Notes: a model not told the origin generated them from the letters alone. A stretch of DNA of 64,000 nucleotides from Cannabis sativa (GCF_029168945.1 NC_083603.1:44960406-45024405); one strand, 5' to 3'. Shown: positions 12,546 through 24,490, counted from the first letter of the stretch. Numbers and translations: made by a program.

Positions 12546-13151
12546 TTGCAGATGTTGTTTATATTGTTAGTCAAATTTTTGCTTCTCCTACTATAATGTT
12601 GATTGGGCTGTTGTTCTTCGCATTCCACGGTATCTTCGGGGTACCATCTTTCAGAGCATACTACTGCCTTCCACCTCCTCTCTAGAGTTACGAGCTTACT
12701 GTGATGCAGATCATGGTCGTGATCCCACAGACTGAAAATCTATCACTGATTTCTATATCTTTTTGGGAGATTCCCTTATTTTTTGGAAGAGCAAGAAGTA
12801 GTATGTTGTTTCTCAATCTTCTACGGAAGCTGAGTATCGTGTCATGACGTCTACTACTAAATTGTTTGGTTGAGATGGTTACTTGTAGATACGAGTACAC
12901 TCACTCTTGTCCTACTTCTATGTATTGTGACAATCAAAGCGTCATTCAGATTGCTCACAATTCAATTTTTCATAAACACACCAAGTATATTGAGATTGAT
13001 TGTCATTTTACTCGTCACCATCTAAAATTGGACACCATTACTTTGCCGTTTGTTCCTTCATCGATGCAGCTTGTTGACTTTTTTACTAAGTCTCATACAA
13101 TTTCTCATTTTTGTTTTTCTTTAAGCAAACTCTCAATGCTTGGAGGGAGGG
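12546..13151 (+). pseudogene. Copia RT end / RNase H remnant and polypurine tract
   Basis: The frame resumes after the solo LTR. It shows copia motifs LRAYCDADH (about 12690) and SQSSTEAEYR (about 12815), then a stretch ending DFFTKS and LSMLGGRV (13070-13150), the normal end of copia pol. Stops at about 12735 and 12800 and a frameshift near 12865 break it. The purine-rich TGGAGGGAGGG just before 13152 is the polypurine tract adjoining the 3' LTR. Confidence 0.85.
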
Positions 13152-14161
13152 TGTTAAATAGTTATTTAGGGTTATTTTTTGTTAGAGATATTATTATAAT
13201 GAATGATAAATCAAGATCAACTCAATTGTAAAAATAATACAAGGATAATAAAAGAGATTGACTAAAAAAATATATTACAATACATATATATACACTATAT
13301 ATATTACATATATATATATATGAAAGGTAGATGAAGAAGATAACAACACATGTAATATAATACATATATATAATAAAAGAAGAATATATGTATATACACT
13401 CACTCACAACTTTGAGTGTAGATTAGTGGGGATCACCATAACTTGAACAAGGTATTACACCTTCTTTGTCCAAAAGCTTATTTCTCCCTATCTCTAAACA
13501 CTAAGGGAACTCTCTAGGAAATAGCTTTGGGAATTATCAAGCCTTAGGGTTTTCTAACAAAGTGTTTTTTTGATAGAAAACTTCTTATCTCTTACTCTCA
13601 AATGAGCACCATAGACCTCCTTTATATAGTGTTTAGGATATCACCATTTGAAATTCAAATTAACCTCCATGGATGTTATGGACTCAATAAAGAGATGTAA
13701 CTCATGAATACCATAACTAAGAATTTCAAATTAAGATGTGTACACCTTTCACACTTTTAATATTGGTGATAATGGTAGATCTAAATAATGACAAATAATA
13801 TAAATTGTCATATGTTACATATTATTAGTTTATTACACATATTTAATCTATGTATTATATTATCTAATAATAATATAACATTTTTATCTTTTTTATTTTA
13901 GTCTTTTATTTTATGTTAGTTGCCTATATAAAACTTTCTTATAATTAATTGTATTTTTGAGATGAAACCCTAATTTCTCAACATCTCCTTTACATCTTTT
14001 ACATGGCACAATTGTGATTATATCAATTTTAGCAATACTAGAAAACCATGTAATAAGGCTATTTTGATAGAAGTAAACAATATCTCAAAATTATAATATC
14101 CCCATTAATATCAATCTTATTTCCTACTCGTTTTTCTTTCTGCATATCATATATACCAACA
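13152..14161 (+). repeat. Copia 3' LTR, apparently enlarged by an insertion
   Basis: It starts TGTTAAATAG right after the polypurine tract and ends ACCAACA, giving TG..CA ends. A TATA box in plus orientation (CCTATATAAAAC, about 13923) fits the copia LTR promoter. The middle, roughly 13200-13880, looks foreign: it has a minus-strand TATA (CACTATATAAAGG, about 13620) and LTR-leader-like sequence, suggesting a second LTR inserted in reverse. Its exact borders could not be found. Confidence 0.5.
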
Positions 14162-14409
14162 CTCCTCTTTCAATAATATAGTCAGTTGGAAGGATCGATA
14201 TCTTTTTGGGTAAATAAGATAAGATAAAATGATAGACATCCATTATTGACAAATAAATAAATTATAAATGAAATATATAACAGTTAAAATCTGTCTCTAG
14301 TAGATCATATATGAAACTAACTAATTAATGTACTTCAGTACAATCATCATACATTAAACTAAAACATAAGAAATTAGAATAAATATTACAATTAATAATA
14401 TATAACATT

Positions 14410-15180
14410 TTATTGATGAATAATTTTCTTCCGAAAAACGACTTCAGTATCGAGGCCGAAGCCGTCGACGGGTCTAACCTCCACAAGCTCAGACTCTTTA
14501 AACAACTCAACCAAAGGGCCCACACTAAACAGATCGTTAGCCGAGTACTTATCACCCCTTTTATTAATCGACACGTGTAGGGCGCAGATTCCTCCACCCT
14601 TCATCGTCCGTTCGATCTCCCCAACGAACTTCTCCGGGTACAGCGCGTGGTCGAACACGTTCGAAAACTCGAACTCGAACGTCTCGTTCGCGAATGGAAG
14701 CGCGTGGAAGTCACCCCCTACCACGAGCGGCGGGTGAGGGACGAGGTCGACTCCGATTGAATCAGAGACGCCAACGCGCCTAAGGGCCGAAACCTCCTGG
14801 CCTACGCGGGCCCCGATACAGAGCGATTTGGATGAGTTTGAGAGGAGGTTACGGCGCGTGAGGTTAGCGAAGAATGCGGTAAAGACTCGGACTTTCCGGT
14901 CCCAATCGCTCGTGGTCCATATTTTGCGGAGTCTTGGGTTGAGGGTTTTGTTAAGCTGGTGGTGGATGTAGGATTCGTAGGTGGTGTAACCGGGTCGGAT
15001 TCGGAGGTCGGAGCCGGCCGAAGCGGTTGTGGATTTGGGGTGACGTGGCGTTTGGGAGGAGAGAAGAGTGAGAAAGAGAATGGAGAAGAAGAGGGAGAGT
15101 AGGAATGGTTTGAGGAGGAGGACGAGGGGTAGTTTGGGAATTACGGTTTGCATTTTCTGCATGAAATAATATGAGACCAT
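14410..15180 (-). CDS. Membrane-anchored SAM-dependent methyltransferase-like protein
   Basis: Intronless, 256 aa. Residues 18-41 are a strongly hydrophobic segment near the N-terminus, which suggests a type II membrane protein. A SAM-binding motif I (SLCIGARVGQEV, about 119-130) follows, then an acidic residue at the end of the next strand (GVDLVP, D145). GDFHALPFANETFEFEFSN (about 157-173) matches the methyltransferase_11-like middle region and GGGICALHV (about 195-203) the post-core strand. The glycine loop reads IGARVGQ rather than the usual DxGxGxG, as in a plant-specific subgroup of uncertain activity. The substrate is unknown. From memory it resembles At4g24805. Translation may start at 15180, or at the in-frame Met codons at residues 7 or 10. 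It is read away from the copia LTR on its 3' side. Confidence 0.8.
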   Translation of the reverse strand: MVSYYFMQKMQTVIPKLPLVLLLKPFLLSLFFSILFLTLLSSQTPRHPKSTTASAGSDLRIRPGYTTYESYIHHQLNKTLNPRLRKIWTTSDWDRKVRVFTAFFANLTRRNLLSNSSKSLCIGARVGQEVSALRRVGVSDSIGVDLVPHPPLVVGGDFHALPFANETFEFEFSNVFDHALYPEKFVGEIERTMKGGGICALHVSINKRGDKYSANDLFSVGPLVELFKESELVEVRPVDGFGLDTEVVFRKKIIHQ

Positions 15181-15858
15181 GCAGAGAGAGAGAGAGGTGA
15201 TATTTGAGTGGGAAAGAAATAATTAAGAGAAATTTTTTACGTGTATATATATATATGATAAAGGGTGACCCTCAAAATGTAGATACGTATATACAATAAT
15301 GGAGTGTATATAAATATTTATATAAATAGTGAGTTTATAGGGAGAGACCGTGACTAAGTACTTTTGGCTTATATGTATGTGTATCAATGCTTACTTCTGT
15401 TAACTTTTGCTTAAATATAGATTGGCCTTTACCTGAGGAACTAAAATATTATGTATATATATATTTGAATTTGTACATATCTTTGAAATAGATTTTACTA
15501 ATTTTTGTTTTATGTACCGTACTTTTATGTATATATACTGTACAAAGCTGTAATTAAACATTCACATTCATATATAGTGGGAAGAAACACTAGGTTAGCT
15601 AGGTATATAGGGAGAAAAAACTCCAGCCTAATTTGGATGATCTAACCAAGAAAATATTTTCTTTTTTATGATATCTAACTGTTAATGTCATTGTGGTGGT
15701 GTGAACAGGTGGTGCTCTGGCAAGTGTGACTTCAGGACTTCAATCCCATATAACACCATCAGCTGCATGTGATTTCAGGATTTTTAATGTAAATTTTTAA
15801 TTTAATTTATTATTGATTCATAAAGAGAATGCAGAGACACAAAAAAGTAATATACTAT
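15181..15858. other. Upstream region of the methyltransferase gene
   Basis: It contains a short CT-rich leader on the minus strand (the GAGAGAGAGAGAGG tract at 15184-15196), an AT-repeat TATA-like stretch at about 15241-15256, and AT-rich sequence with no coding potential. Confidence 0.5.
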
Positions 15859-16346
15859 GGTGTCGTTTGGTAACACTTTTGTTTTTTAATTTTTTAATCA
15901 CAAAATGAAAGTAAAATTTTTGTTTTTAAAAAATTTGTTTTTGAAAAACAAAAATGCGTTCTGTAACCACTTTTGTTTTTCAATTTTAAAAATAGAAAAC
16001 AAAAGTGTGTTCTGTAAAGTTTATTTTTATTTTTATTTTTTGATTTTATTTAAGTCGGGTTTAGGTCCGGGGTCGGATTCGGGTTCAAGTCAAAAGTCGG
16101 GTTTAGCGCCAGGGCCGTAGGGAGGGAATTTGGGTCCGGGTCTGGTCCTAATCTAAAACATTGATTAAGAAAAAAAACTGTTTAAAAAAATATTGAAAGT
16201 GATTCTTTTTGCTTTTAAAATTTTGATTTCTAATTATAAAATTAAAAAGTAAAAACAGTTTTATAGAACATGTTTTTGAAAAATATTTTTACTTTTCTAC
16301 TTTTAAAAACAGAAAACTGATTAAAAAAGTGTTACCAAACGCCACC
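15859..16346. mobile_element. MITE family A, copy 1 (488 bp)
   Basis: The left end GGTGTCGTTTGGTAACACTT and right end CCAAACGCCACC form a terminal inverted repeat of about 25 bp. The 3-bp flank TAT occurs on both sides (15856-15858 and 16347-16349). A second, inverted copy lies at 45104-45592. A GC-rich patch with GGTCCGGGTCGG-like words (16053-16135) sits in the otherwise AT-rich interior. Ends and the 3-bp duplication suggest a PIF/Harbinger (Tourist-like) origin. Confidence 0.85.
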
Positions 16347-17018
16347 TATATTATTAATGTATTTTAATATCGAATCTTATACAATTTAATCTATTTAATA
16401 ATATAAGAAATCGCTAACTAATTACAATGCGGTAAATCTATTTTAAAGTGACAAACTTTAATACTAGTGAATATTACATACTTTTATCATTTTGTTTTGT
16501 ATTCTCTTTAATAAACATTAAAAAAAATGAAGAAAAAAATCAGTTAATTATTTTATTATATTAAATATATTCTTGTCTTTTTTCAATAAAAAATAAATAA
16601 CGTGTTTCTTTCTATTTAAAAAAAAAGTGCATAGTACTAGTAATTAAAAATAATATATATATTTTCAAAAAAAAAAATAATATATATGTTTTCTTCAAAG
16701 AAAAAAGAAAGCATCTTCAATAAACCCACAAATTGCCAATTTCCACTATATTCTAAGTAACAGAAGAAAAAAAATGAAAGAGAAAACTGCAGTGAAAGTG
16801 TCAAAGTTTCTTTCTTTTCTTTTTTTTTTTTTTAAATTAAATGCCTCTTTAAATTATATTTTTTTGAGTTACATCAATCTCATGAACCCCTACTCTCTAT
16901 ATCTCTATATAACCACTTGATAAAAAAATAAGAAAATAAGAGATTGCGCTTCTCTATCATAAAAAACCGCATATGATAAGAGAAAATAAGAAATTATCTT
17001 TCTTTGAATCAAATTTAA

Positions 17019-17301
17019 AGTGGTGTTTGACTAAGAGGAATGAAAATATAAAAATAGAAATGGAATTAGAAATTAGAATAGGAATGAAATAAAATTTAAA
17101 ATGCATAAAAAAATTGATAAAAAAATTATTAAATTTTTTCAAATCTTGCATTGAAATGGTCTTTCTTTCTATTTCAAAATAGAATAGTCATTCCATGGAA
17201 TGGTATTCTAATAATTTTAAATGCAACTAAACAAAGGAATGGAATGAAAATTGTTTCTTTTCTATTCTATTCCATTGGTTTACCTCCAACCAAACGCCAC
17301 C
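17019..17301. mobile_element. MITE family B, copy 1 (about 283 bp)
   Basis: The ends are AGTGGTGTTTGACTAAGAGG on the left and CCAACCAAACGCCACC on the right, with an AT-rich interior rich in GGAATG/CATTCC. The same family occurs at 44062-44378 and 58099-58383. The left end is slightly decayed. The flanks TAA and CAA are a near match to the TAA duplication of the third copy. Confidence 0.75.
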
Positions 17302-17543
17302 CAAGTGATAAGAGAAAGAGAAACTATCTTCTTTGGATCAAATCTTCACTGCATAATAATAAAAATAAAAGATCCACAAGATTTCAAGGTAGGATAGATC
17401 GAGAAGTCACGCTCTTACATTTAGCTATACTTAAATATCCCCTTTATAAAAGGTGAAGCTACAAAAACTAGTTAAAGAGAAGAACAATATTCACATAAGA
17501 GATATGATCTCATCTTAAAGCAGTTGTGCAAACACTATTTGAC

Positions 17544-17628
17544 TTGGGAATCCTATTTTGGTGTAGTGCATCGTGGGTGAATGTCATTTGGCACCAAAAG
17601 ATGCACTACTCCAAAATAGGGAATCCTT
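17544..17628. repeat. Inverted repeat forming a hairpin
   Basis: GGAATCCTATTTTGGTGTAG (from about 17547) pairs with CTACTCCAAAATAGGGAATCC (to about 17626). The arms are about 28 nt with two or three mismatches or a bulge, and the loop is about 26 nt. A second short inverted match, CATCGTGGGTGAA at 17568 against TTCACCCACGATG at 17679, lies partly in the loop. The purpose is unknown. Confidence 0.7.
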
Positions 17629-17639
17629 GTTATGATTTG

Positions 17640-17835
17640 AAGATTTACCACTTGATGAGGCAGCAGTTTAATTTACTTTCACCCACGATGATTTGCGGAA
17701 GCTCTGCATTGGCATTCTGTCAACTTCAATTAAATCTGGTCCAAGTATGTTTATGAGAACCCAAAGCATGGAAGAGAAAAATGGATTTCTGTAGAGGCAG
17801 GCCAGGCCGTGGTTGTCAGACATTGTCCAAAATGT
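17640..17835 (-). pseudogene. Fragment resembling an F-box LCR gene with a miR394 target-like site
   Basis: On the minus strand the sequence complementary to 17709-17728 reads TGAAGTTGACAGAATGCCAA. As I recall it, the miR394 target site in the F-box gene LCR (At1g27340) differs from this at only two of 20 positions. The local translation gives EVDRMP, which also fits the peptide at that site, and the frame is open for roughly 60 residues before a stop at about 17664. No F-box or Kelch domain could be recognised around it. It lies 3' of the TPR gene and could be a gene scrap, part of that gene's 3' UTR, or chance. Confidence 0.35.
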
Positions 17836-18204
17836 CTGCTACATGGGGTACAATGCAGCATTGCACAGGCTAGTGGTGCTCAGCGAATATGAGTTGTAAT
17901 TTGAAGATTTGTATGTAGTGAAACTTCTGTGATGGCTTATGAGGGAGAAAAGGGATTGGGTTACCTGTTTGGAAACTTCTTGATGGCTGAACAGTTGCAC
18001 CTGTCGCTGCAAGGCTTGCCTCCACCAGAGTGAGATTTGTCGGTTTGGCAGCAAAATACGCGCTAAAAAATATCTGTGGCCTTTAAATTCGGTTGCCATG
18101 TGCCGAGTGAAAACAAAATGGACCTTTTCATGTGCACATTAATATTGATGACTTCCATGAAAAGGGGAATGCAATTTGGAGATTGCCAATATTGCTTTAA
18201 GACT

Positions 18205-21200
18205 TCAAGAAAACCCATGCAATCTGGACATTGTTGTTGCCTTTATCACGTTGGACTTGGCTGCATCCAACAATGGGTCTGCCTCGAGGGCTTTATCAAA
18301 ACAAAACTTGGCTTCCTCCCATTGACCCTCCGCAACAAATACAAGTCCGAGATTGTTATAGGCAGGAGCATAGCCAGGTCGGAGTTCAAGAGACTTTGTA
18401 AACATTGCTTTGGCTCGTTCATATTGTTTCTGCTGGCGATAGAGATTTCCAAGATTGGAAAATACGGCATGCGCATTATCAGTTGTGGCCAATGACAAGG
18501 CTCGCTTGTATACTTCTTCTGCTTGTGATGGATCATCTGACAGTTGCAGTGAGATACCTAGTCATGCAATTAGTATCCAAGTTAATGAGCAAAAGTTTAG
18601 AATATGGTAGGAGAATGGATTGTTGATAATTGAGAGAAATATATAAAATAAATCACATGGAGCGTAGAGATATAAAATCAGCCATGAGATTGTACAAACC
18701 TAAATTTGTCCATGCATAGCTGCAATCCTTAAAACGGGCAACTGCTGCTTTGAGATACTTTTGTGAGTTATTGAATTGTCGAGTACAGAGGCTATGAAGG
18801 CCAAGTTGGTGCCAGTGCACAGGATCATCTGGATCCTCAGCTATTGCCTACAGGAGAAATAAAAGTACTTAGAAAACCAGGCAGGGGAATAATTTTTACA
18901 TATGCATAGGTTTGTTACTTATTACAAGCTGATTACTTGCATTCAAAGCTTCAATTAAATATAGGAAAATTATTACCTGCTTTAAACTGTAAACGGCACG
19001 CTCTTCTACCTCTGTCAGCACATTCTGTTCAGTTTCAAATGCAGCAGAAATCTCGTGTTGGGCTTTGTGAACCATTGCGAGCCCTGCCCATGCTATGGGA
19101 AACTCAATTAAAGCAGAATCTCCATCCCTTATTACTGAAGCCATTTCATTTCCAGCCCAAGAAAGCTGTTCACTAGGATCTTGAGATCTTTCTGCATCCT
19201 TGATCCGGTGGATTGCAACAGCATATCGTGTAGACATACAATTAGGCTCCAATTTTGCTGCCTATGCATCATTAATCCAGATCATGAGGTCGATAAGTTT
19301 CCATTGAGAACAAAGAAACCAATAAACAAACTCAAGAAAGAAGCTATTAAGGACTGAAGAAATGAACCGTGAGTACCTTCTCTATGCACTTGCTGGAACT
19401 TCTATGATCACCAATCATATAATATGCATTAGCTAGATTAGCCCATAAATGTGCTGCCTTTGGATCTGTTTGTAAGGATGCTAACAAACATTCTTTTGCA
19501 ACATTGACAGCAGTAACCTGATCTGCAGAAGCGCACTCTCCAGCATCTGCTCCTGCGCCTGCAAATTTAGAGGGGTAGAAATACTATGAAGCATGCTTCT
19601 TCAACCACTTTAATTTTTAATCAACCTTGATTGCACAAATTTATAGAGGCAAAGAAGCTAACAGAGTTTGCACTGATTGAGGTAACACATCATAGCATAC
19701 CTGCAACAACTGAACCATGTTTGCACAAAAGAAGGGCAGCATAATTGATTAAGGATGCAGGATGGTTTTGATCTTTGAGAAGCAACTCTTGAAAACATTT
19801 TTCTGACAGTTCCAAATTTCCACTGAGGCGCAGAATCATAACAGAAATATTAAAGGTGAAATGTTTAAAATGAACAATAAAATCTCAAAATTCATCCATA
19901 CATTAATATATTTTACATTTATATGCTTACATTTGCCTAATTTCAGAGAGCCCAAACAGGTGTTACAAATACAATCAAATTATGTTTTAACCAATATGAT
20001 CAAACTGTTCATATTAGTACAGATATTTCTTTCTTCTCATGCTCCTTACCAATTACAGTAGTTATAGAAGTGATAGCAAAATCTTAACACATCAAGACAC
20101 AAGAAATGATAATAAAGTATAGTCTTACCTCTGAAGGTAAGCAATGCCAAGGTTCCCAAGGCAATCATAGTTGTCAGGAGTAATAGTCAACAAAGATGAC
20201 AAAACTGAAATAGCACTCTACAAAATACAAAAGCTTTATATTAAACAAATAGGAAAGAAAGCAACACTGTGAAGAAAAATGATAGAAAAGTTGTACCTGC
20301 AGACGACCAGTTCTAAGAAGAATCAAGCCAAGGGTATTCCATACAGCTGCCTGTCTTATATCGGATTGTATTGATTCCTTTAGCTTTGAAAGAATTTCCT
20401 CAAGCTCATCAGGATCTAGCTCTTTATCCCGGCTGTTATCCCCCGAACTTTCTAATAAAAGGCACTGAAACAATTACAGAACATATCAATTTTGTATTAT
20501 CAACAAGAATGTTTCATTCACCTTTCGATTTTTCACATTTAAGGTATCAAAAATTTAAACGAAGATAATATGCCAAATATAGATAAAATATTAAAGCACC
20601 TGCGCATGGTGGATCTGTACTAATGAAAGTAAGTCAGGCCTGTCAATCTCTATCTCAGGGCGAAGTAAGATCTCTGCTGCCTTTTCATATGCCAAAACTG
20701 CCTAAAAGGTTCCATAACTTAATGAAGATAGCACATGGCAAGAAAGTGAAGTGAACAAGTCTCGAAATATACCTTTGCTGGTTGGCCCAACCTTTGGTAC
20801 ATTAGACCAAGAATAAAATGAGCATGAGCATTTTTCGGTGTCTTCCGTGCAACATGAACTAAAGCCTATAATAAGCATGTACCAAGGAGGTCAGATGTAA
20901 AACAGGCATATGCAGAGAAGCCCCCAAGTATCATAATAAAAACAGGAGTTGGATATAAGAATTTGACACTACTACAGGAAAGCTATATCAAGCAGTGGGG
21001 ACAGGGCATCTACTTTTCAATGTTATTACTGTGGTTGGATTGTGAGTTACAATTTACAAACTAAGGAAAATACAAACACAGAATATTGAACAAAATCCAA
21101 TAATCCAGAATGAAACATCAAACTCACAGTTTTAAGGCTGCTAACTCTCTCCTCACGGGATGAGGGAGCCCCTTGAACTGGCAAATCACCATCAGCATCA

Positions 21201-21972
21201 GCTCCGCAATCATGTGGGGATTCTACCTTATTGCTTCTCGAACGGGATCTCCCAAGTTTGTTTGACCGTTTTCCTTCACCTTCCACTGCATCGTTGTCTC
21301 TACAAGTAATTGTACTCTTATCTTGACTAGCTTCATCAATTAACAACCTACATTCAATATGCAACCAAAACTAATTAATTCTCATTTCCTCAATGTACTA
21401 CAATACAATAAACAATACAGTGCAAATCTTCTATCGCTCTATAGCAGACATTCATTATCCTATGAGTGAGAAAAAAATTCTCTTAATCGTTAAAGCTTTT
21501 AACAATTCAAGTTTTTTAATTTACACCACTCTCAAAATAATTTTCCAAACACACAAGAAATTATTGTTCCTCCTACTAAATTAAAATTTTCCTTTAGCTA
21601 ACTAGAATCAGGCTCCTAATACCTGAAAATCAACAAGTTTCACATGACAAACCAACAAACGAATTCAAAGAAAAATTACTCGTAATCATTTTTAATTTCG
21701 CAGAAACTCGGCTATCAAACAGAGCTTGAAAATAATTTCGAAAATTAAATTACAAAACTAAAATAAATAAGGTTATTTTCATAGAAGAAAGAAAGAACGA
21801 ACCTGGCGATGTCCGGAGTTGAAACTTGGAGAGTATCGCCGCCATCAGTTTCAGAGGGATCGATGTTAAGGTCGGCTAAAATAGCAAGTTTGGGAGGCTG
21901 AAGAGGCTTGGAGGTGTTGTTAATGGAGGCCTCCATAGGCCCCGAGTCACCAAGTTCCTGTGAAACGGACAT
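18205..21972 (-). CDS. TPR-repeat protein (At5g63200-like), 11 exons
   Basis: Exons placed by splice signals and frame: 21803-21972, 21128-21347, 20773-20865, 20600-20701, 20297-20464, 20129-20217, 19701-19822, 19377-19558, 18977-19261, 18700-18847, 18205-18557. Together they give an uninterrupted 643-aa protein. The N-terminus (MSVSQELGDSGP) is polar and lacks a signal peptide. Exon 2 carries a basic SRSRSNK stretch. From exon 3 on, helical TPR units recur (AHAHFILGLMYQRLGQPAKA, AVWNTLGLILLRTGRLQ, YDCLGNLGIAYLQ, HAVFSNLGNLYRQQKQYERA, APAYNNLGLVFVAEGQWEEA), as in a scaffold protein. No glycosyltransferase domain follows, although such proteins are often mislabelled as SPINDLY-like. The leader has a (CTT)n run at about 22010-22039 (GAA on the plus strand). 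The next gene upstream on this strand is the MA3 gene. Confidence 0.88.
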
Positions 21973-22044
21973 TTTTGTGCTTTGAGTTTGTTTAAAAAGT
22001 AGCAAGGAAGGGAAGAAGAAGAAGAAGAAGAAGAAGAAAAACAC

Positions 22045-24490
22045 TTGTTTGTTTCTGAGAGTGTTTTAACTTTATTTAGTTCTGGGTCAACGTGTATCAG
22101 TTAGTTAGATGGGCTTCAATTTCAGTCGGGTTAGTTGGAAAAGAGGGGACCACTCATCAGCCCATTTTAATGGTTTGGGCCATTCGGCCCAATATTGATA
22201 AACTATGGTATGTTTGGCATTGGAGAAACATAATAAGGAAATAAAATTGGGATTATTTCATAAATATACAAAGATAATTTTTTTTTACATTTTAACAGAT
22301 ATTATTTTTTATATATATTTTTAGGGAATTTTTTTCTCTTACAAAAATACAATCGTTGTTTTCATGTTGCTGCTATAAAAAAGTAACGTGAAAGTAATAT
22401 TTTTCTCTAAAAAGAACAAGTGAAAACTTGTAAAAAAAAATAGAATCCATAAAAATATAAATAAAAAAAGCTCGTAAAAATGTAAAATAAATCCATAAAA
22501 TTGTAAAAAAAAAAAAAAACAAACTTTTTTAGATGTATTGTGTAAATTTCCCAACAAAAGCATACCCAAAAAAAATAGTTTTTTCATAAATATGGAAAAA
22601 ATAATGGAGTTTACTTTTATATATGGTAGAAATAAATAATGTTAAAAAATAGGAAAACTTACAAAAAATACTAGAATTTAAGGTAACTTTTACAAAAATA
22701 ATATCACACGGAAATCTTTTCAAAAATACTGTGTATTTATAAAACACCAGTAGAACACAAAACAGAACAACTAAAAACAACAGTGGAACAACTAAAAAAC
22801 AACAATAGAACAACAGTGAAAACTTAACACAGTACATAGTATAAAACTTACACTGTATTTTTGAAAAAAAATTCTGCCCCACAGTATAAAAGTAAAAAAA
22901 TTAAAAATTTCAGTATGTGGTGTAATTATCCCTAAAAAATATGAGAATAAAAAATAATCAAAGCTTTTTTTTAACGTGGTGAACAAAGTCACACATGAAT
23001 AACAAATCACAATCAGCGGTGGAATCTTCTCGGACCAGGATAGCTCACCGTCTAATCGAAGAGCATGTTTTGCCAAACCATGAGCTATAGAATTCTAATC
23101 GAGAGCCACATGGGACAAAACTGCTTCTAAAAAATTAGACAATAAAACTATAACGTTTTCAACCTCACATTGAAAAAAATACCTTCCCATTATAAATGGT
23201 TGCCACCAGAGCTAGCAAAACTAAAAAAAATATCACAACACCAAACCAAAAAATACAGTTATATTATAATGACAATCTTCAAAATAAAATTAATATACAA
23301 ACTTAGAATTTAATACACAACTCATAACACTGGCTCAACATTACTAAAAACTAAAAAACCAACAAAATTTATGGCTATAACTAGCTAAAGGTATTACCCT
23401 TTGACTAGTAACAACAAACTAGCACCCTAATTTAAAACTGCTGAAAATCAATATCAAACAGATTATTTTAAAATTGAACTTATTGGTAAATTCTCTGTGA
23501 TTGTAGGCCCTCCACAAAATAACAAAAAATAAAACTCTATTACCACATGACATAATGAAAAAAAGTAATGTAAAATAACGATAGTAAATCAATCTATATT
23601 AAATATAAGGGCTTAAAGACTTGAAATACTTATCTTTTAAAAGTGAAAAAATCGTTTAAGTAGAAATCATGAACACAAAAAGAATCAATTCTCTTACCCA
23701 TTGGCATTGACCATATCACGAAACTACCCTAAACAAGTAAGGACAAGTCATAATAAATGGCACAAAAACCATAAAAATTACAAAAACCGTAAAAGATATA
23801 TTGGTAGTAGTCTTAAAATTGTTGCTCATAACATTGCAAAACACATTGCGAAATGGACCTTGAGCTTAGATATCACTAGTAATATTGAGATTTTCAGTAT
23901 TCCAGTAACCTTGATTTCTAACGACTAATCGATCTAACTTTTTTTAATGTCAGTGACGTTATTTTTAAATAATTTTTTAAAAAAAAGCAAATAATTTGGA
24001 GAAAAGTAGCAAGTTGACACTTTTAAAAGAATCAGATTCCCCCGAATAAAGTCAGACAAAAAAGCTCTTAAACCAATAATAAAACAAGTAATGTATTCGT
24101 GCATAACGGAGACTTTCCAAATATAGCAAGAAAAAAAAACATCTATCTATTCATTGCATGGAACATTATCAGCACTAAAAAGAGCATAATGAGGATGATG
24201 CAACAATTTGGAGTCTACAAAGCAAATCAACGAAGTAAAAAAAACCAACTTTATACATTGGTTGAGGTGATTTAACGAATCTCCATAAGATGACCGATCC
24301 ACTTGAAGATTTTTTAAAAAAGAAAAAAACCAAGAGCCCATTACATCCCCATACCTATATCCACCTCTAAAAAAGAGTGTGCAACAACAGCATTTGAAAG
24401 GGAAAAAAAAAAGAAGAGAAAACACAGTACAATATAGGTTATGGGCAACAACGCAGATGAGAGAAACAATCGAAAATATGTGTGTTCTCC
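22045..24490. other. Intergenic region between the TPR and MA3 genes
   Basis: AT-rich, with no supportable gene. It contains a MITE family G copy (22651-22933) and a likely further decayed relative at about 22323-22552. The remainder to 24130 is featureless A-rich sequence, and the last 350 bp should be the MA3 gene's 3' UTR. Confidence 0.6.
22651..22933. mobile_element. MITE family G, copy 2
   Basis: It begins AGGAAAACTTACAAAAAATACT and ends near GTAATTATCCCT. It matches the copy at 57129-57406 along most of its length, including the ACACGGAAATCTTTTCAAAAATACTGTG-like middle and the run of AACA-rich words. Flanking AAAAAAT on both sides is a possible target duplication. Confidence 0.7.

Larger units (their letters stand above)
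2040..14161 (+). mobile_element. Degenerate Ty1-copia retrotransposon, 5'-truncated, with two nested insertions
   Basis: Remnants of one plus-strand copia polyprotein run in order across three blocks: GAG-pre-integrase and integrase (about 2160-2734), integrase end and reverse transcriptase (8257-9849), and RNase H (12551-13150). A CACTA element splits the first two blocks and a solo LTR splits the last two. After the coding part come a purine tract (about 13141-13151) and a 3' LTR starting TGTTAAATAG at 13152. The LTR seems to end in ACCAACA at 14161. No gag and no 5' LTR were found, so the left end is truncated or decayed past recognition. Many stops and frameshifts show it is dead. The left limit is approximate. 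Confidence 0.85.

Noticed and set aside
17839..18099. Possible extra coding exon 3' of the TPR gene
   Set aside because: The TPR frame ends naturally at 18205 and no splice from it into this open frame is in phase. It is more likely 3' UTR.
18205..21972. SPINDLY-type O-GlcNAc or O-fucose transferase
   Set aside because: Only TPR units are present. The glycosyltransferase domain is absent and the protein ends after the repeats.
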